A stretch of 64,000 bases of DNA. Source: Tulasnella sp. 424 (Eukaryota; Basidiomycota; Agaricomycetes; Cantharellales; Tulasnellaceae). The stretch lies in NCBI GenBank assembly GCA_019633425.1, contig WSUB01000001.1:434001-498000 (forward strand), given 5' to 3'. Positions 10,981-22,894 of the stretch are shown here, piece by piece; the first letter of the stretch is position 1; each line of letters starts with the position of its first letter. A program made the position numbers and the translations under genes. Under the pieces are notes generated by a model, which was given only the letters and a program-made list of their open reading frames with translations, searched no databases and was not told the origin of the DNA.

Positions 10981-12560
10981 ATGATCCCGCTTGACTCGCC
11001 TCAACCTGAGTACCATGTACCCGCCCCCAATACCATTCCTGATGACAGCGAAGATCAGCCCGTCGCTGGAAAATCAGTTGTAAGTCGACCTTCTGTGCCC
11101 TAACCAGCGACTCAGATGTGTATTTTCGACGTTGGGGTAGCAATCCGAGTCGGCCTCCTATGGTCTGCCATCCCTAATCTTCGGAGCAGCGGCGCTTTCA
11201 ACGGTTTACAGCAAGCAGGAGGACTTGGAGTCTCCTACACCGCTCCGAACTGTTAGACTCGCGCTGAGGTTCGTCGGTTTCTGATCCTCTGTTGATGTCC
11301 GCCCACCTTCCTTTCAGGTACGGGATCAACTCTTTCGACACGTCCCCCTACTATGGAGCCTCCGAGATCATTCTTGGTCAAATTTTACAAGCTTTGAAGA
11401 ACGATTACCCAAGATCTTCATATACTTTGGTGAGTGGTTCAACAAAGAAAGCTTTAAGGTTTCCCCGATCCTTTCCTAACACGCGACATTACGACCCTGC
11501 AACTGCCGCGCTTGAAACTCATTGCATGCCTTGGGCCTTCCTGTTTTCATCGCTCAGATCACCAAGTGTGGTAGATACGGCTTCAACAGATCAGAGTTTG
11601 ACTATTCGCCTACTACGGTGCGACGAAGCATCGAACGTAGTCTCAAGAGGCTTGGTACAACTTACCTCGATACGGTGTACATGCATGATGTCGAGTTTGT
11701 TGCGACACCTGTTTGGCCCAAACCAAATGATGGAAACCACGCACTCGTGCTGACAGACGAGAACCTTGCTAAGCAATGGGGACTGTCGAAAGGAGATGAA
11801 GACAAAGTTCACGGGGAGGGAGACCAAAAGGTGCTTGATGCCGTGGCGGAACTGAGAAAACTCCAGGAGGAAGGGATAATCAAAACCGTCGGTATCAGTG
11901 GTAAGTGGGGTTAAGCATGTCCCGAGGTTAATCACGTCTAATTCAACCCCAAACTTGATCACCAAACTTGGTCACCAAATTTCTTTTATTTGACATGACA
12001 CGACAGGTTACCCGCTTCCGACCCTACTCCGGCTTTCACTCCTAATCCTCCACAAGACTGGGAAACCTTTGGACATCGTGCTTTCATTCTCACAGTACAA
12101 TCTACAAAACACAACTTTTGCGGCGTTCTTCCCCGAATTTACTCAACGAGCCAAGGTCGCCCGAGTGCTGACTGCAAGCCCCTTCAGCATGGGACTCCTT
12201 ACCAACTCACCTCCGGATTGGCATCCGGCGCCTGGACCACTGAAGGACCTTGTAAAAAGGGTGATCGAGTCGGACGAGGTGAAGACGTGGGCCGGAGGAC
12301 TTCCCAATATCGCTCTAGGCTACAGCTTCCGAAGAGAGGGGACGGTGATGGGGCAGGCCGCGGCACAAGTGCCCACGGTGGTCGGGTTCAGCAACACGCA
12401 GCATGTTCACGAGTCGGTAGCCGTCTGGAGGGAAGTGTGCACACTGCCCGGCGAGGCCGAGAGAAGAAAGGCGGCGGAGAATGGAGTAATAAAGATGTTC
12501 GAGAACGAGGGATGGATGGATAAGTCTTGGCCGAATGGCCCGAAGGAATGGTTAGTGTAA
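10981..12560 (+). CDS. Aldo/keto reductase, D-arabinose dehydrogenase (Ara2)-like
   Basis: Five exons: 10981-11079, 11141-11268, 11318-11429, 11558-11900 and 12007-12560; about 411 residues. The AKR fold shows FDTSPYYGASE (catalytic Asp and Tyr), ITKCGRYG (catalytic Lys), YMHDVEF (catalytic His region) and the C-terminal TASPFSMGLL and GYSFRREG segments. These match the fungal Ara2/L-galactose-dehydrogenase subgroup, which oxidises D-arabinose or L-galactose to the lactone with NAD(P)+, on the way to erythroascorbate. Substrate preference cannot be read from the sequence. The 128-nt intron 3 has CTAAC at 11476-11480 and no AG from there to the acceptor. Strong frame and family agreement; confidence concerns the family more than the exact substrate. 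Confidence 0.85.
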
Positions 12561-13738
12561 ATCCTTGCAGAAACTGTTAAAACTCGTTTGTCGTTTATGT
12601 GAGTCACTGGGTTACAATGAAATTGAAAGATGATCGTAAAATGCCTGATCGCCGTCGTTATACCGACTCGCGGAAGGTTCGGACCGAACGAAAATGACGA
12701 GTCGTTTGAGATCCTTAAAAAGCTCCCGAAGAAGAAAACAAGGACAAGTCAGACATTTGAGGGCGTTTATCCCTTTCAGTGTATGTCGAGGGTCAAAGCA
12801 CGGCATGTCTTATTGGGGGATGGAAGGCTATGATCGAAGGAAGCAGGGCACGCGTTGCACAGAGCGTTGAGTTACCAAGTTGCTTATTGAAGAACCCGGT
12901 TAATCCTTCAGCTCATGTAGATTCAGGCACCCCCAGGTTTACGTACCTGGGGGCGTGTTAACAGCTGGGTGTATCTCGCCGGAATGGCGGTCTTGCATAT
13001 CCCGGGATCACCACCCCCGACCCCCCCTTTCGAACCCTCTGTGCGCCCACTGGGGTACATCTTACACACTTATCTAAGAGGTCTGTTCAGAGATATTATT
13101 AGCATGTTCCTCGTGTTATATGTGATGGATGTCTGTGTCAAGAAGCAAAGAACCTGGAGTCACCGGGCCGAGGTACGTAAACGGAGCTGCAAAGGCCGCG
13201 ATGGCATTGTTGGTAAGCAGCCAAGAGATTTCTTGCGCGATTTGATAGACGCTGGGAGATCTGCATGTAATGGAATCGATTAAACAGGTCTAGCTAATGG
13301 ATACACATTCCAAATCCAACATCATGTGTCTCATACGAGCGCTGCTTTGCTTGATAAACAGGAGGTAAAAAAACAAGAAATAAAGGAACCCACTACTGTA
13401 ATTAAGAGATCGACCAATCGATAGGAAACGGACAGAAGCGCAGTAACCAATATAAGCATCCAAAGAAACAGGGAGCCGCCACTTCATAAAGCCGATGAAA
13501 GGAAAGCTGGGGCAGAGAAGAACCGTCTAAAATACAAAAGTAAAAGAAATTTCCACAAGAAGTAATCATACAATAGATTCCCGGTTCACATACAGGGCTC
13601 GGTCTTAAAAGGTCGGGCAGGGCACCGAGGCTAGACTGCCCTCCGCCGAGAGTGTGGGGTATTAAGCTCCCTTCGGTTCGGTTCACCAACTACACTCCGC
13701 CGACGCCTGGGAACCATGTGAGATACGCACGTTACGAT
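12561..13738. other. Long convergent intergenic region
   Basis: About 1.2 kb between the 3' end of the aldo/keto reductase (+) and the 3' end of the transcription factor (-). Frames here are short and look unrelated to any family. The only structure I see is a perfect 9-bp inverted repeat (see 12930-12953). It may hold long 3'UTRs or an unrecognised non-coding transcript; nothing in the sequence decides. Confidence 0.45.
12930..12953. repeat. Perfect 9-bp hairpin, 6-nt loop
   Basis: CCCCCAGGT (12930-12938) pairs with ACCTGGGGG (12945-12953) around a loop of six bases, giving a GC-rich stem about 370 bp downstream of the aldo/keto reductase stop. It could affect 3'-end formation or RNA stability, or be chance. 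Confidence 0.5.
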
Positions 13739-16700
13739 TTACACCAAATAAGCAACCGTGCCGAGGCGAGCTTGCCGTTCGTCACCCGTGCTGAGAGGCT
13801 TACCCAAGCCCAGGTCGGAGACAAGTGCCGCCCAATCTGCAGGGCTTGATCCAATGCCACTCGTGCTGCAGCTCGTGGTGGAAGCAGAATACAGCCCAAG
13901 AGAAGCAGTAGACCATGCGGCATCGGCGTCCGTGGTTCCGTAGGAGCTCAGGTCGAAGTACTCCTCGGGGTGAGGGAACGCTGACCCAGCCGCGGTGGTT
14001 GAGGGCATGTTGAGGGAGTTCGAGCCGGCAGCCGAAAGAGCGATGAGTGGGGCGAACGAGCCCGACAAGCTGATGGTCGAAGGAGTGTTGAGCGAGATCG
14101 AGTCCCCCTTGGACGACGAAGGGAGCTCGGACATGTTGACCATCACGCTCTGGACTCCTGACATCGGCGGGCTAGCCGACAGGGCGTTGCGCCGACTGAG
14201 AAGCTCTGAAATCGACGAGGCCGCAGAGTCGGGTGACCCAGTCTCGCCGGCAGTGCTCCGTCGCTGAGGAAGCACGACAGGTGGTTTCGGCGAATAGGTG
14301 TTTTGTACCGAAACGGCACCCAACAACCCACCATCAAGGCCACCAAGCTTTTTCACCCTTGACCAAACCTCCTGTCGGTGTTTGCGTTCCAACGCTACAC
14401 CACCTTCCTCCCATAACGGTCGTAGTGCACCCAAAAGCTTCCAAGCTCTATCTGCACCTGCGATCTTGACCACACCGAAAGCGTGGAACGCGGACCTGAC
14501 GCCTTGCCGGATTGGTTGGAATGAGTGGGCGACGGAGGGAAGTGGGAAGTTGATGAGTAATGAGACGAGGAAGAGCGTGGCATCGTAGGTATGCTGAGTT
14601 AGGCTAGCCAGGTATGCCGGAGGAAGGGACGAAGACGTCGGACCGGTCGCGCTGGGTGACAGCTTGATCGTTGGGAGAGTAGCGGCAGTTGAGTGAGCGA
14701 TGTAGAGATGAACGAGGGTTTCCGCGGATCGAATAGCCACTTCCAAGCTCTTCGCCCTGGTCGCGTCGCCGCCTAGCGCAGAGGAAACGACGACCGCGCG
14801 GTGAAGGACAAGCCTGACGTGAAGCAAAGCAGCGCGGTTCAATACCGCGACAACCTTATTCTCCATTCCATTTCCGTCCATGCTCATCAAAAGCTCTTCC
14901 GGTGCGTCCAAGAGCCGCTGCAAGGCCTTGTCGTGGGTGCAAACTCTCTCACTCGACAGGTTGGCTGACGCTGCCGTAAAGTCTTCCAAGATAGAACCCA
15001 GCAGGTGCGCGAGCCTATATCGACTAGAGTGGCCGGATTGACCACGCGACATCAAGGTGTGGTGGTGGAGGTGGATGGACGTGGGAGATTGGTACGGCGA
15101 GGAATAGGCCGACGGTGATGAAAGCGCTTCTGAAGGGAACGTGGTGTCGAAGTGCGGGTTTTGAATCGACGATGGCCTGCTGAGGACAAAAGCATACCAC
15201 CTAAGATAGTTCCGATCCGAGGCAAGGGGGTCGGAAAAAGAAAGAGAGAGAAAATTGGAGTCAATATCGCTGCTAACCAAACCCCGGACCCGCGGGGGAG
15301 GCCCGGTAAGGCACCTTGGGGCCCAGCGGAGACTGACTCACCGTTCGACCCAGAGCGTATTCCACCAAGCCTCTCTCCTCCTCTCTCTCTCGATATCACC
15401 TATCGCCGACCAGCGTCCCGGATCGCGGTGCAAGCCCAGCTCGAGAGCGAGACTAACTAGCCGGCCGCGCAGTTGCCATATTTTCTCTGCTTCTCCAATA
15501 AGCTCCAGGTACTGGACGTGTAAAAGAAGGAGTTCCAATACGTCGAGACTCGCCGGTGTACCGAAGGGCAACACGTGTTGTTGCGAGTACGCTTGTTCCG
15601 AATAGTCGAAATATTGACGAGCTTGGTCAAGTTGAGTTGCGGTACCGGAGTGAAGTGTCGAGACGGCAAAGATTGCGAATCCCGTGGCCAATGTGACGAG
15701 TTGGCGAGTTTTGCTGGCGGTGTTGTTGTTGATGCCACTTGGTTTGACTGTACGGGTCTTCATATCGACGTTTTCGACTGAAGTCATAAAGGTGCCCCAA
15801 GCTTCTAGGAAGCTGTCTCTGTGAACTGCCCGATATGCCCATACACAATCCGCGAAGTAGTGCGAGATCAGATCGTCAGCTGACGCTGTCGCGATAACCT
15901 CTGGAGACGATGGCGATCCATCTGATGAGGGTCTGGGCAAGGCAGAGACGAGTTGCTCGATTTGCTGAGAAAGGGCCTCTTCAGCAGCGGCATTACGATC
16001 TCCTTTGTCTTGGAAGTTGATAGCGGATGTCTCGCCGGCATTACCAGTGCCTTCGCAATCCTGGAGGATCCAAAAAGGTAGATAAGGACAAGTGGGGTCC
16101 CGGTGATAAGAAGGCGGCGTGGCGAAGGAAAATCCGAGCCCCGGGTGTTGTTCGGTCAGGAAATTGAAGTGTGAAGTGAGGTGAAGTGAGAAAATAAGAA
16201 AGAGTCAACGGCGTGTGATAGTGATGGTTTGGGTGGGTTGGGAAAGGCCACAACAGAGGCGTTGGGAAAACCGTCCACAGTCGAGTTTCGCGCGTGGGTA
16301 AGGTTTTGAGTATGCGAATGAGAAGAAAGGTACCGTATGCGGCATAGTTCGATTTGAGTTGGTTTACGGCGATATTGTTTTGGCGAGGCAATCGTGCGCG
16401 AAGCAATAGGAGAAGGAGGGAAGAGAGTAAAGGGAGCGTGGGTCAGCGGTCTCGGTCGGCGACCATTCGACATGAGAGAAAAGCGGCGCGGGCACTCACA
16501 AAGGCTGACAAGATCCTCAGAGAACTGGCAATCGAAGTGGCACCGATGAAAGGAGTCTCGACTTCTTTTTCAGGTGAATCGGGACCTGGGGGTGGGTCGT
16601 CTGGAAGCCTTAGAACCATACCTCCGCTGCCGGCCTCCGATGTGAGCGATGTAGGAGAGATAGACTGGGAGCCGTAGGACCCCATGACGTTGTTGACCTC

Positions 16701-17749
16701 CATGCTGCCGCGACGTGAATGGCCAGATCCGCCTTCGTCAGAGGAGGATTCGGATCTTGTCAGCAAGGCATTACTGGCGAGGGAGGCACCTCCACTTCCG
16801 CCGCCGGGACCGGCGCGGTTGATGTGATTTTCGATCACAAGCAAGGAATTGCGGATGCGAGTGATTTCGGCGCGTGGGTCGATTCGAGGGTTTACCCTGG
16901 AACTATTGTGTATTTGGGAAAAAGAAAAGGGCGTGTGTGGGTTGTGTTGTCATTGATAGATAGTTTTGACGCGTCGTATCGTATCGCGTCCCAGGAAAAA
17001 GTGAACACCCAACAAGACGCGTTTTCGACGTCATGACAGTGCAAGATTTGACCAACCACGCATCGACCGCCGAGACACGGGCGGCGAGGCAGCAACGCGT
17101 GAAATAGCATATGCACGCCAATCAACGTTTGAGAGATATGAGGGGAAAGAAGAAGACGAATTTGTTTAGCTCGTAAAATTTGACTCGCTTGCTTGTCGAT
17201 GGGTACTTACGCGTAATCGCTGTCCTTGTCATCTGAAGGGTGGACTGGCCCTCCGTCGGCATAGCATAGAGAGATGGTGCCTCTGAGGATACAGCCACTG
17301 CAAGGGCGACCTCTGTCGCACTTGAGCTTGCTTGCTCTGCATGGTTCGCAGTTGATTGCTTTTCGAGAGCGTTTTGTAGGACGTTGGCCGCCACTGGAGG
17401 CCATGTTCGAGTCTTGAGATGGTGAGGATGGAGATTGGCGCTTTGTCCCGTGGGTGGACGAGGTCTGGATGGAGAGTGATGCTGGGGCGATGACTGGGGA
17501 AGTAAAGGTGGAAGAAGGCATAGAGTACACGGTGTGGATTGGATGGAGGGGAACCGAGTCTCCGTGCATGATGGATGATGATGGGGGGGGAGAGAGTCGG
17601 GGGAGTAGATGGCGGGAGTATGATGATGCGGGATGGGTTGAAGTAGTGGGAGTCTTTAAGGCGTTTGAGACGAGTGAGACGAGTGAGTAGTTGAATCCTG
17701 AAACCCCGCCGTTGGGTGCCGTACGTTGCAACTCTGGTCCCATTCTCAT
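13739..17749 (-). CDS. Zn2Cys6 fungal-specific transcription factor
   Basis: Four exons: 17749-17211, 16902-16500, 16060-15342 and 15272-13739; about 1064 residues. The binuclear zinc cluster reads CEPCRASKLKCD..PCSGC..C with spacing CX2CX6CX5CX2CX8C, preceded by a basic stretch (RPTKRSRK). The middle homology region follows, with LISHYFADCVWAYRAVHRDSF, LATGFAIFAVSTLHSG, YLELIGEAEKIWQLRGRLVSLALELGLHRDP and a REAWWNTLWVER-type helix, as in fungal_trans domains. The C-terminus is Ser/Thr/Ala-rich. Target genes cannot be inferred. Introns 1 (308 nt) and 2 (439 nt) are long for this genome and lack AG for 265 and 388 nt before the acceptor. The first ATG is uncertain: several in-frame Met codons precede the cluster. 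Confidence 0.83.
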
Positions 17750-18605
17750 CGAGCCGATCTGCTGCGTACCTAGGGAATCTCTAATTGGGAGCCTCTTAGC
17801 CGGGAGCCAAGTAACCGGAATCTCGACTTTTCAGATTTGTGTGTATCCTACCCACGCTCTGTCTATCCTCACACCACCACCCCTCCTTTCACCCAGAATC
17901 AGGCCAAAACTCTCTTTTACCACTCCGGTATCCAGTCCCTTTCCCTTTGGATGCCCGAAGACGCCCGAAGTGGCACAACCGAAGGATCCACCTAGTTTCA
18001 GGATTAGTGTGAATAAGCCTGTCATTCCCATCTGCTCGGGCCGGTCACCTTCAGGGTGAAGGGATTGCCTCTTTCGGTCGTGCCAGGTGCATGACGTGCG
18101 GACAAGATGCAATGCATGCAACGGATGGCAAGAGAGTTTTAATTTTTTACCTAGTGCAGTTTAGCTACATTACAATATTGACACCCATGAGCTATTGCAT
18201 CCATACTGTTCAACCCTGTTGCAGAAGCGAGTGCCGTGGTGTACGGAGAACTTGATGCCTTGCGAATGACGTCGTCATTCACCATATATGGTAATTTCAA
18301 AGTTCGGCTGCTCTGCTGCGCGGCGTCTGTGCCTTTCCGAGTGCTCCAAGTGCTCTCCGTCGCGAGTCCTTCGCCCTTCCGCCTCGACCGCGGTGCAGTA
18401 CCTATGACGTCGACACTCAATTTCGCCTTTCCCCCCACGTGACCGAGTCTCCTCCCCCTCTGGGATGGGCGCCTCTTGCAAGTCAAGCTGGGGAAGGTTC
18501 TAGAAACGTCCACTCTCTTCCACCCCGTCTGCATTGAAATCATTGCTCTCTGTCCCAACCACCCATCTCTACCCAATACCACTCTGCACGACACCGTTGA
18601 CGACC
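17750..18605. promoter_or_regulatory. Divergent promoter region, transcription factor (-) and STI1 (+)
   Basis: 855 bp with no convincing coding frame. It contains two TGACGTCG-type (CRE/ATF-like) words, at 18267-18274 and 18403-18410, and a perfect three-unit heat-shock element at 18492-18506 close to STI1. The rest shows nothing I can name. Confidence 0.55.
18492..18506 (+). promoter_or_regulatory. Heat-shock element upstream of STI1
   Basis: The sequence GGAAGGTTCTAGAAA matches nGAAnnTTCnnGAAn exactly over three pentamers, the binding site of heat-shock factor. It lies about 100 bp upstream of the STI1 start codon. STI1 is a known heat-shock-factor target in other fungi, so the element fits its gene. 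Confidence 0.7.
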
Positions 18606-21600
18606 ATGGTACGTCGTCCGCACACACGCTGAGGGACAATAACAACGTTCTGACTCTACCCGCACAGAGCGACGCGGCAGCACTAAAAGATCAAGGAAAC
18701 AAGGCATTCGCAGCAAAAGACTACAACAAAGCTATAGAGCTTTTCTCCCAGGCCATCGACCTCGACAAGACTAACCATGTCTTGTACAGCAATCGATCGG
18801 CTGCGAAAGCGGGGCTGAAAGATTGGGCAGGTGCACTTCAAGACGCCGAAGAGGTGAGAGAGGCCTAACTTTCCATCATATGCCATGGGTCGTCCCCCCC
18901 CCCCCCCCCCCCGCTGTCTCTTTCCCGGAGAAAGCTCTTGAATTCCGATCGGGCGACTATTACGGAGTATCCTCCCGGAATCCGGAGCGCTTGTCTTTGG
19001 CCTGTTCAAGGGTCAAAGGGGACTCTTCCAGTGCGGTTTGTAGGCTGCGTCTGTGAGACACCCAGTCCGTGTCTCAATTCCATCCCGTGAGAGCCTTGAC
19101 TCTCCACCTCTCCGTTTCTAACAATCAATCGCCCCCTCGCCTCCTTTTTAACATGTCTCTTCCCACCGTGATTACTTCATCCCTGTCGTTTGCTATTCTT
19201 GTTCACAACTTCTCTCAGCCACCTGCGCTCAAGTCTCGGGAAGACATGCGTTCTTACCCTCCTCATTCTCATGCTCCCACCTCCGTCGCTGCCTCTTGAA
19301 TTCCCAATAGCTCCCGCACTCCCGCGCTCCCGCTTTCTGCTGCGGAATCCGGTCATTGACTGACGGCCCATTGTCTCTTGCGAATGTTCTTCGTTGAATA
19401 GTGCGTGAAAATCAACCCAAAGTGGGCGAAAGGCTACGCACGCAAGGGCGCTGCTCTGCATGGTTCAAGGCGCTACGACGATGCTATCTCGGCGTACGAG
19501 GCCGGTATTGCAGTTGAAGACAGTCCGGCATTGCAGAAAGGTCTGAAAGAGGTCAAAGATGCCAAGGGTGCGTGTCAACACCTAATTTTAGCTCTTTTCG
19601 CGAGTATGCATACTGACGACTGCATTTGATCGTTCCATCGTCCAATTTTGTCCAACTGGATCGTCCTGCAATGCGCATTGCAATTTAACGAATCTTAACA
19701 CGAAATATTGCCAATGACAGAGGCCGAGGAGGCTGCTGACCCAGGAGGGCTACTCAGCCAATTCGCCGATCCGAACCTCATCGGTAAACTAGCTGCAAAC
19801 CCAAAGACAAAGCCATTATTAGACGACCCATCTTTCGTAGCCAAGGTACGTCCGGTATTCCACCTTGTCTCTTCTCCCATTTTCCACTTTCAACTTTACC
19901 TTTCGGCGGGCCATGGGCCTTGTCTCCTTCGCGGTTCCTTGGCATTGGAACCTATTCAAGCCCTCAGACAACGTTTGAGTCAAACCTTATAATTTTCGCC
20001 CATAACGTTGCCCTCGTGCTCTCCTTTTTTTCGTGTCTTTCAAGAGCTACGCGGGTCTCATTTGGAGCGTGGCCTTGTCTTGAGGCACATTTGCGTTGAT
20101 TCCTTGTTTTGGAAACTCTGGCGATCTAGGTCGCCGGAGTATCCATATACGGAAATTGGAATGTTTACCTCCGGCGTTCAACTTTCCCTCCACCTCATTT
20201 CTAATGTTCCATCCGCGTGCATTGAGGACTATTACTAACAAGGCCTTTCTCTTCTCGATCGTAATTATTCATCTATCGGCTCAAAACTTATTAACGTCGC
20301 TTACCAACAACGCTCGGATCACCCTAATGGTCCGATCGGGGATGACAAATCTTCTTCGGAACCCGTTCTACGAACGTCGGGTCCCCCGTCTCACTGCCAT
20401 GTCTCAACCGTTGCAATGCAAAATAACGGTCCACCCTGAACAATAACGCCGATTCCATGCTCGGCTAACCGGTCTTCAAACCCATCCTCTTTACCTACCG
20501 GCGGCGACAAATGTTTCCGAACTGGTGACCCCCCACTCATCGAAAATGGTGCACAAACTCGAATGAACTATGCTGGACGGCTATGTCAATGAACTTCCGC
20601 GGTCCTCTCACTCGACTTCAACCCTGTCTACGTGGGTCCGGTGAACGCTACTCGCTCTTGGCTCGTTCGGTTCCGTCGCGCTCGTGAACGGCGCACAATG
20701 GGTCGCGCGCCCCTCCTCCACGTCGGTCTCGATCCTCGAAACCCTATCCGGTGGCTATCCGTACGCGTCCGCGGATACCTTAAATCGCGTCCATGTTCGA
20801 ATCTGGACCTTTCACGCTCCGCCAATTTGGTAAACCAATTCAACTCTGGGATGCCCCTCCTTCGGACACGCGACATGATGTGTGAAACCTCCAGCTCAAG
20901 ATGATTCAAGCTAATCCGGCGATGGCTTCGGGGTAAGTTTGATTCCCGTCGACTCATGGATTTTTGAGTTTTACTGACAATTTGTTGTTCGCTGCCTGTT
21001 CTTTTACCTCTTCGGTGCCGTCTGGTCTCATCACGCATCGCTTTCCACTTGACGTGGACCTCTGCCCCATCATCCGCGGACCTTTTAACCTGTCGCTGTC
21101 CCACCTTTTCTGGCTATCACCGCCGTGATTACGCTCCCGACATGACGTTCTAGAGCGCTGTCAGGCGACCCCCGAATGATTCAGGTCCTTGGGGTGCTCC
21201 TCGGCATTGACATGCAAGGCTTCGAACGACCAGAAGGTTCCAATGAAATGCCGGAAGGCTTCAGCGCGGCTCCGTCCTCACCTCCTCAATCACCTCCCCG
21301 TCCTTCCGCTTCTTCGTCCAGACCTGCACCGCCACCTCCGAAAGAGGAACCCAAGATGGAAGTTGAAGAAGAAGTCGACCCGGAGAAGAAGGAGGCTTTG
21401 GAGTTGAAGGCTAAAGGCGCGGAGGCTTACAAGAAGAAGGATTTCGCTACTGCTAAAGAACTCTTCTCCAAGGCTTGGGAAACTTGGCCGAAGGATATCT
21501 CGTTCTTGACGAATGCTGCAGGTATGGCATCGCTATTCTCGGCTCATTTTCCCGGATAAAAGCTCAATGAATTTCGACGCCTTTAGCCGCTGAGTTTGAA

Positions 21601-22677
21601 GCCGGGGATTACGACGCTGCAATCGCAACGTGCACCAAGGCAGTGGAAGACGGTCGCGAGCTTCGAGCCGACTACAAGTTGGTCGCCAAAGCGTTCGGAC
21701 GTATCGGTAGCGCGTACGTGAAGAAAGGCGATCTGGGGCAGGCTATTAGCTATTTCCAGAAATCCCTCACTGAGCATCGGACGCCCGACATCCTCAAGAA
21801 GCTCAATGAGACGGAGAAGTTGAAGAAGGAGCAGGATAAGAAGGCGTACATCGACCCGGAACTGGCGGACAAGGCAAGAGAGGAGGGTAATGCTTTGTTC
21901 AAGGTACGAATTCAGTCATGCCGGAACCTGGACGGCAGTTTTAAATGGTTTACCTTAGGGTGGAGACTTTGCCGGCGCTGTCAAAGCCTACACTGAAGCG
22001 ATCAATCGTGCACCTGACGACCCAAGGGGGTACAACAACCGAGCCAACGCCTACACCAAACTCGTCGCTTTGCCCGAAGCTTTAAAGGACGCCGAACAGG
22101 CCATCACCGTAGACCCTAAATTCATCAAGGCGCGCATCCGCAAGTGTCTGATCTTGTTCTCCATGAGAGAATATACCAAGGCGATGGAGGCTGCTCAGGA
22201 GGTAAGACGAATCAGTTGTTGACGGACTTGGACTAGACTGACGGAATGCGTTTCTCCTTGTTTTCAGGCGACGGATTTCGATGAGGATAAGAAGCACACT
22301 GCAGAGATTGAAAGCTTGATGCAGAAGTGCGCCGCTGCGCTCTATGCGGAACGCTCTCAGGAGACGGAGGAGCAGGCTCTGGCACGGGCAATGAAGGATC
22401 CGGAAGTGGGGGTACGTTGAACCTACATTTGATTAAAGTCGGCCTTGAACTTACCGCACCAAATTCGCCAGCAAATCATGAGCGACCCAATCATGCAATC
22501 GGTTAGACCCTTTTTGCCGCCTGTTTCTCGTCACTCTATTAACATGCTTGTTCTTTTCTCCAGATCCTTCAACAAGCTCAGCAGGATCCGGCGTCGCTCG
22601 CAGACCATATGAAGAACCCTATGATCGCTCAAAAGATCCGGAAGTTAATCGCAGCTGGTATCATCAAGACTCGCTAG
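18606..22677 (+). CDS. STI1: Hsp70/Hsp90-organising co-chaperone STI1 (HOP), TPR protein
   Basis: Eleven exons: 18606-18608, 18668-18853, 19402-19567, 19721-19845, 20895-20932, 21154-21521, 21587-21903, 21959-22201, 22268-22411, 22472-22501 and 22564-22677; 577 residues. TPR1 (LKDQGNKAFAAKDYNKAIELF...VLYSNRSAA), DP1 (LLSQFADPNLIGKLAANPKT...), a Pro-rich linker, TPR2A (KAKGAEAYKKKDFATAKELF), TPR2B (AREEGNALFK..DFAGAVKAYTEAI) and DP2 (PASLADHMKNPMIAQKIRKL) are all present. It bridges Hsp70 and Hsp90 through their C-terminal EEVD tails. The first coding exon is exactly ATG, followed at once by a GT donor; homologues begin MSDA, which supports this. Introns of 548, 1049 and 221 nt are exceptional here. 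Confidence 0.95.
18894..18912 (+). repeat. C19 homopolymer inside STI1 intron 2
   Basis: Nineteen consecutive C residues about 40 nt downstream of the intron 2 donor. Such a tract is prone to length change and sequencing error. It is intronic, so the protein is unaffected. Confidence 0.8.
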
Positions 22678-22894
22678 TTTAGTTGTATTTGTCGGTTTTC
22701 TCTTTTGGTCATTGTTGGAATGTACAAAAAAACTGTGGACTCCCCAAAATGGAACTCGGATCGTCATCCTCTCCAGTCGCGGCACGTGAATCAAGGTTGA
22801 TCCGCACTCGGAACAGGGATGAGAGCAGTCCCCAAAAGTAATACAGGGGAATTCGAGTCGGGACTCGTGACATTCATTGATAAGGGCTGCTAGA

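Noticed and set aside
12600..13700. tRNA or mobile-element remnant in the long intergenic region
   Set aside because: No cloverleaf, terminal repeat or transposase-like frame could be found; only one 9-bp hairpin.
16041..16497. Possible extra exon (GFSFATPPSYHRDP-like reading) in transcription factor intron 2
   Set aside because: The frame looked protein-like, but there is no AG acceptor for 388 nt upstream and a stop closes the frame; it is better explained as an AG-free intron end.
18476..18868. N-terminally extended STI1 read through intron 1
   Set aside because: It removes the conserved MSDAAALK start and reads an intron with good GT and AG ends; no homologue has this extension.
20628..21104. 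158-codon minus-strand frame inside STI1 introns 4 and 5
   Set aside because: Arg-rich with no family look, and it crosses STI1 exon 5. It is probably open only because the AG-poor plus strand changes stop-codon chances.
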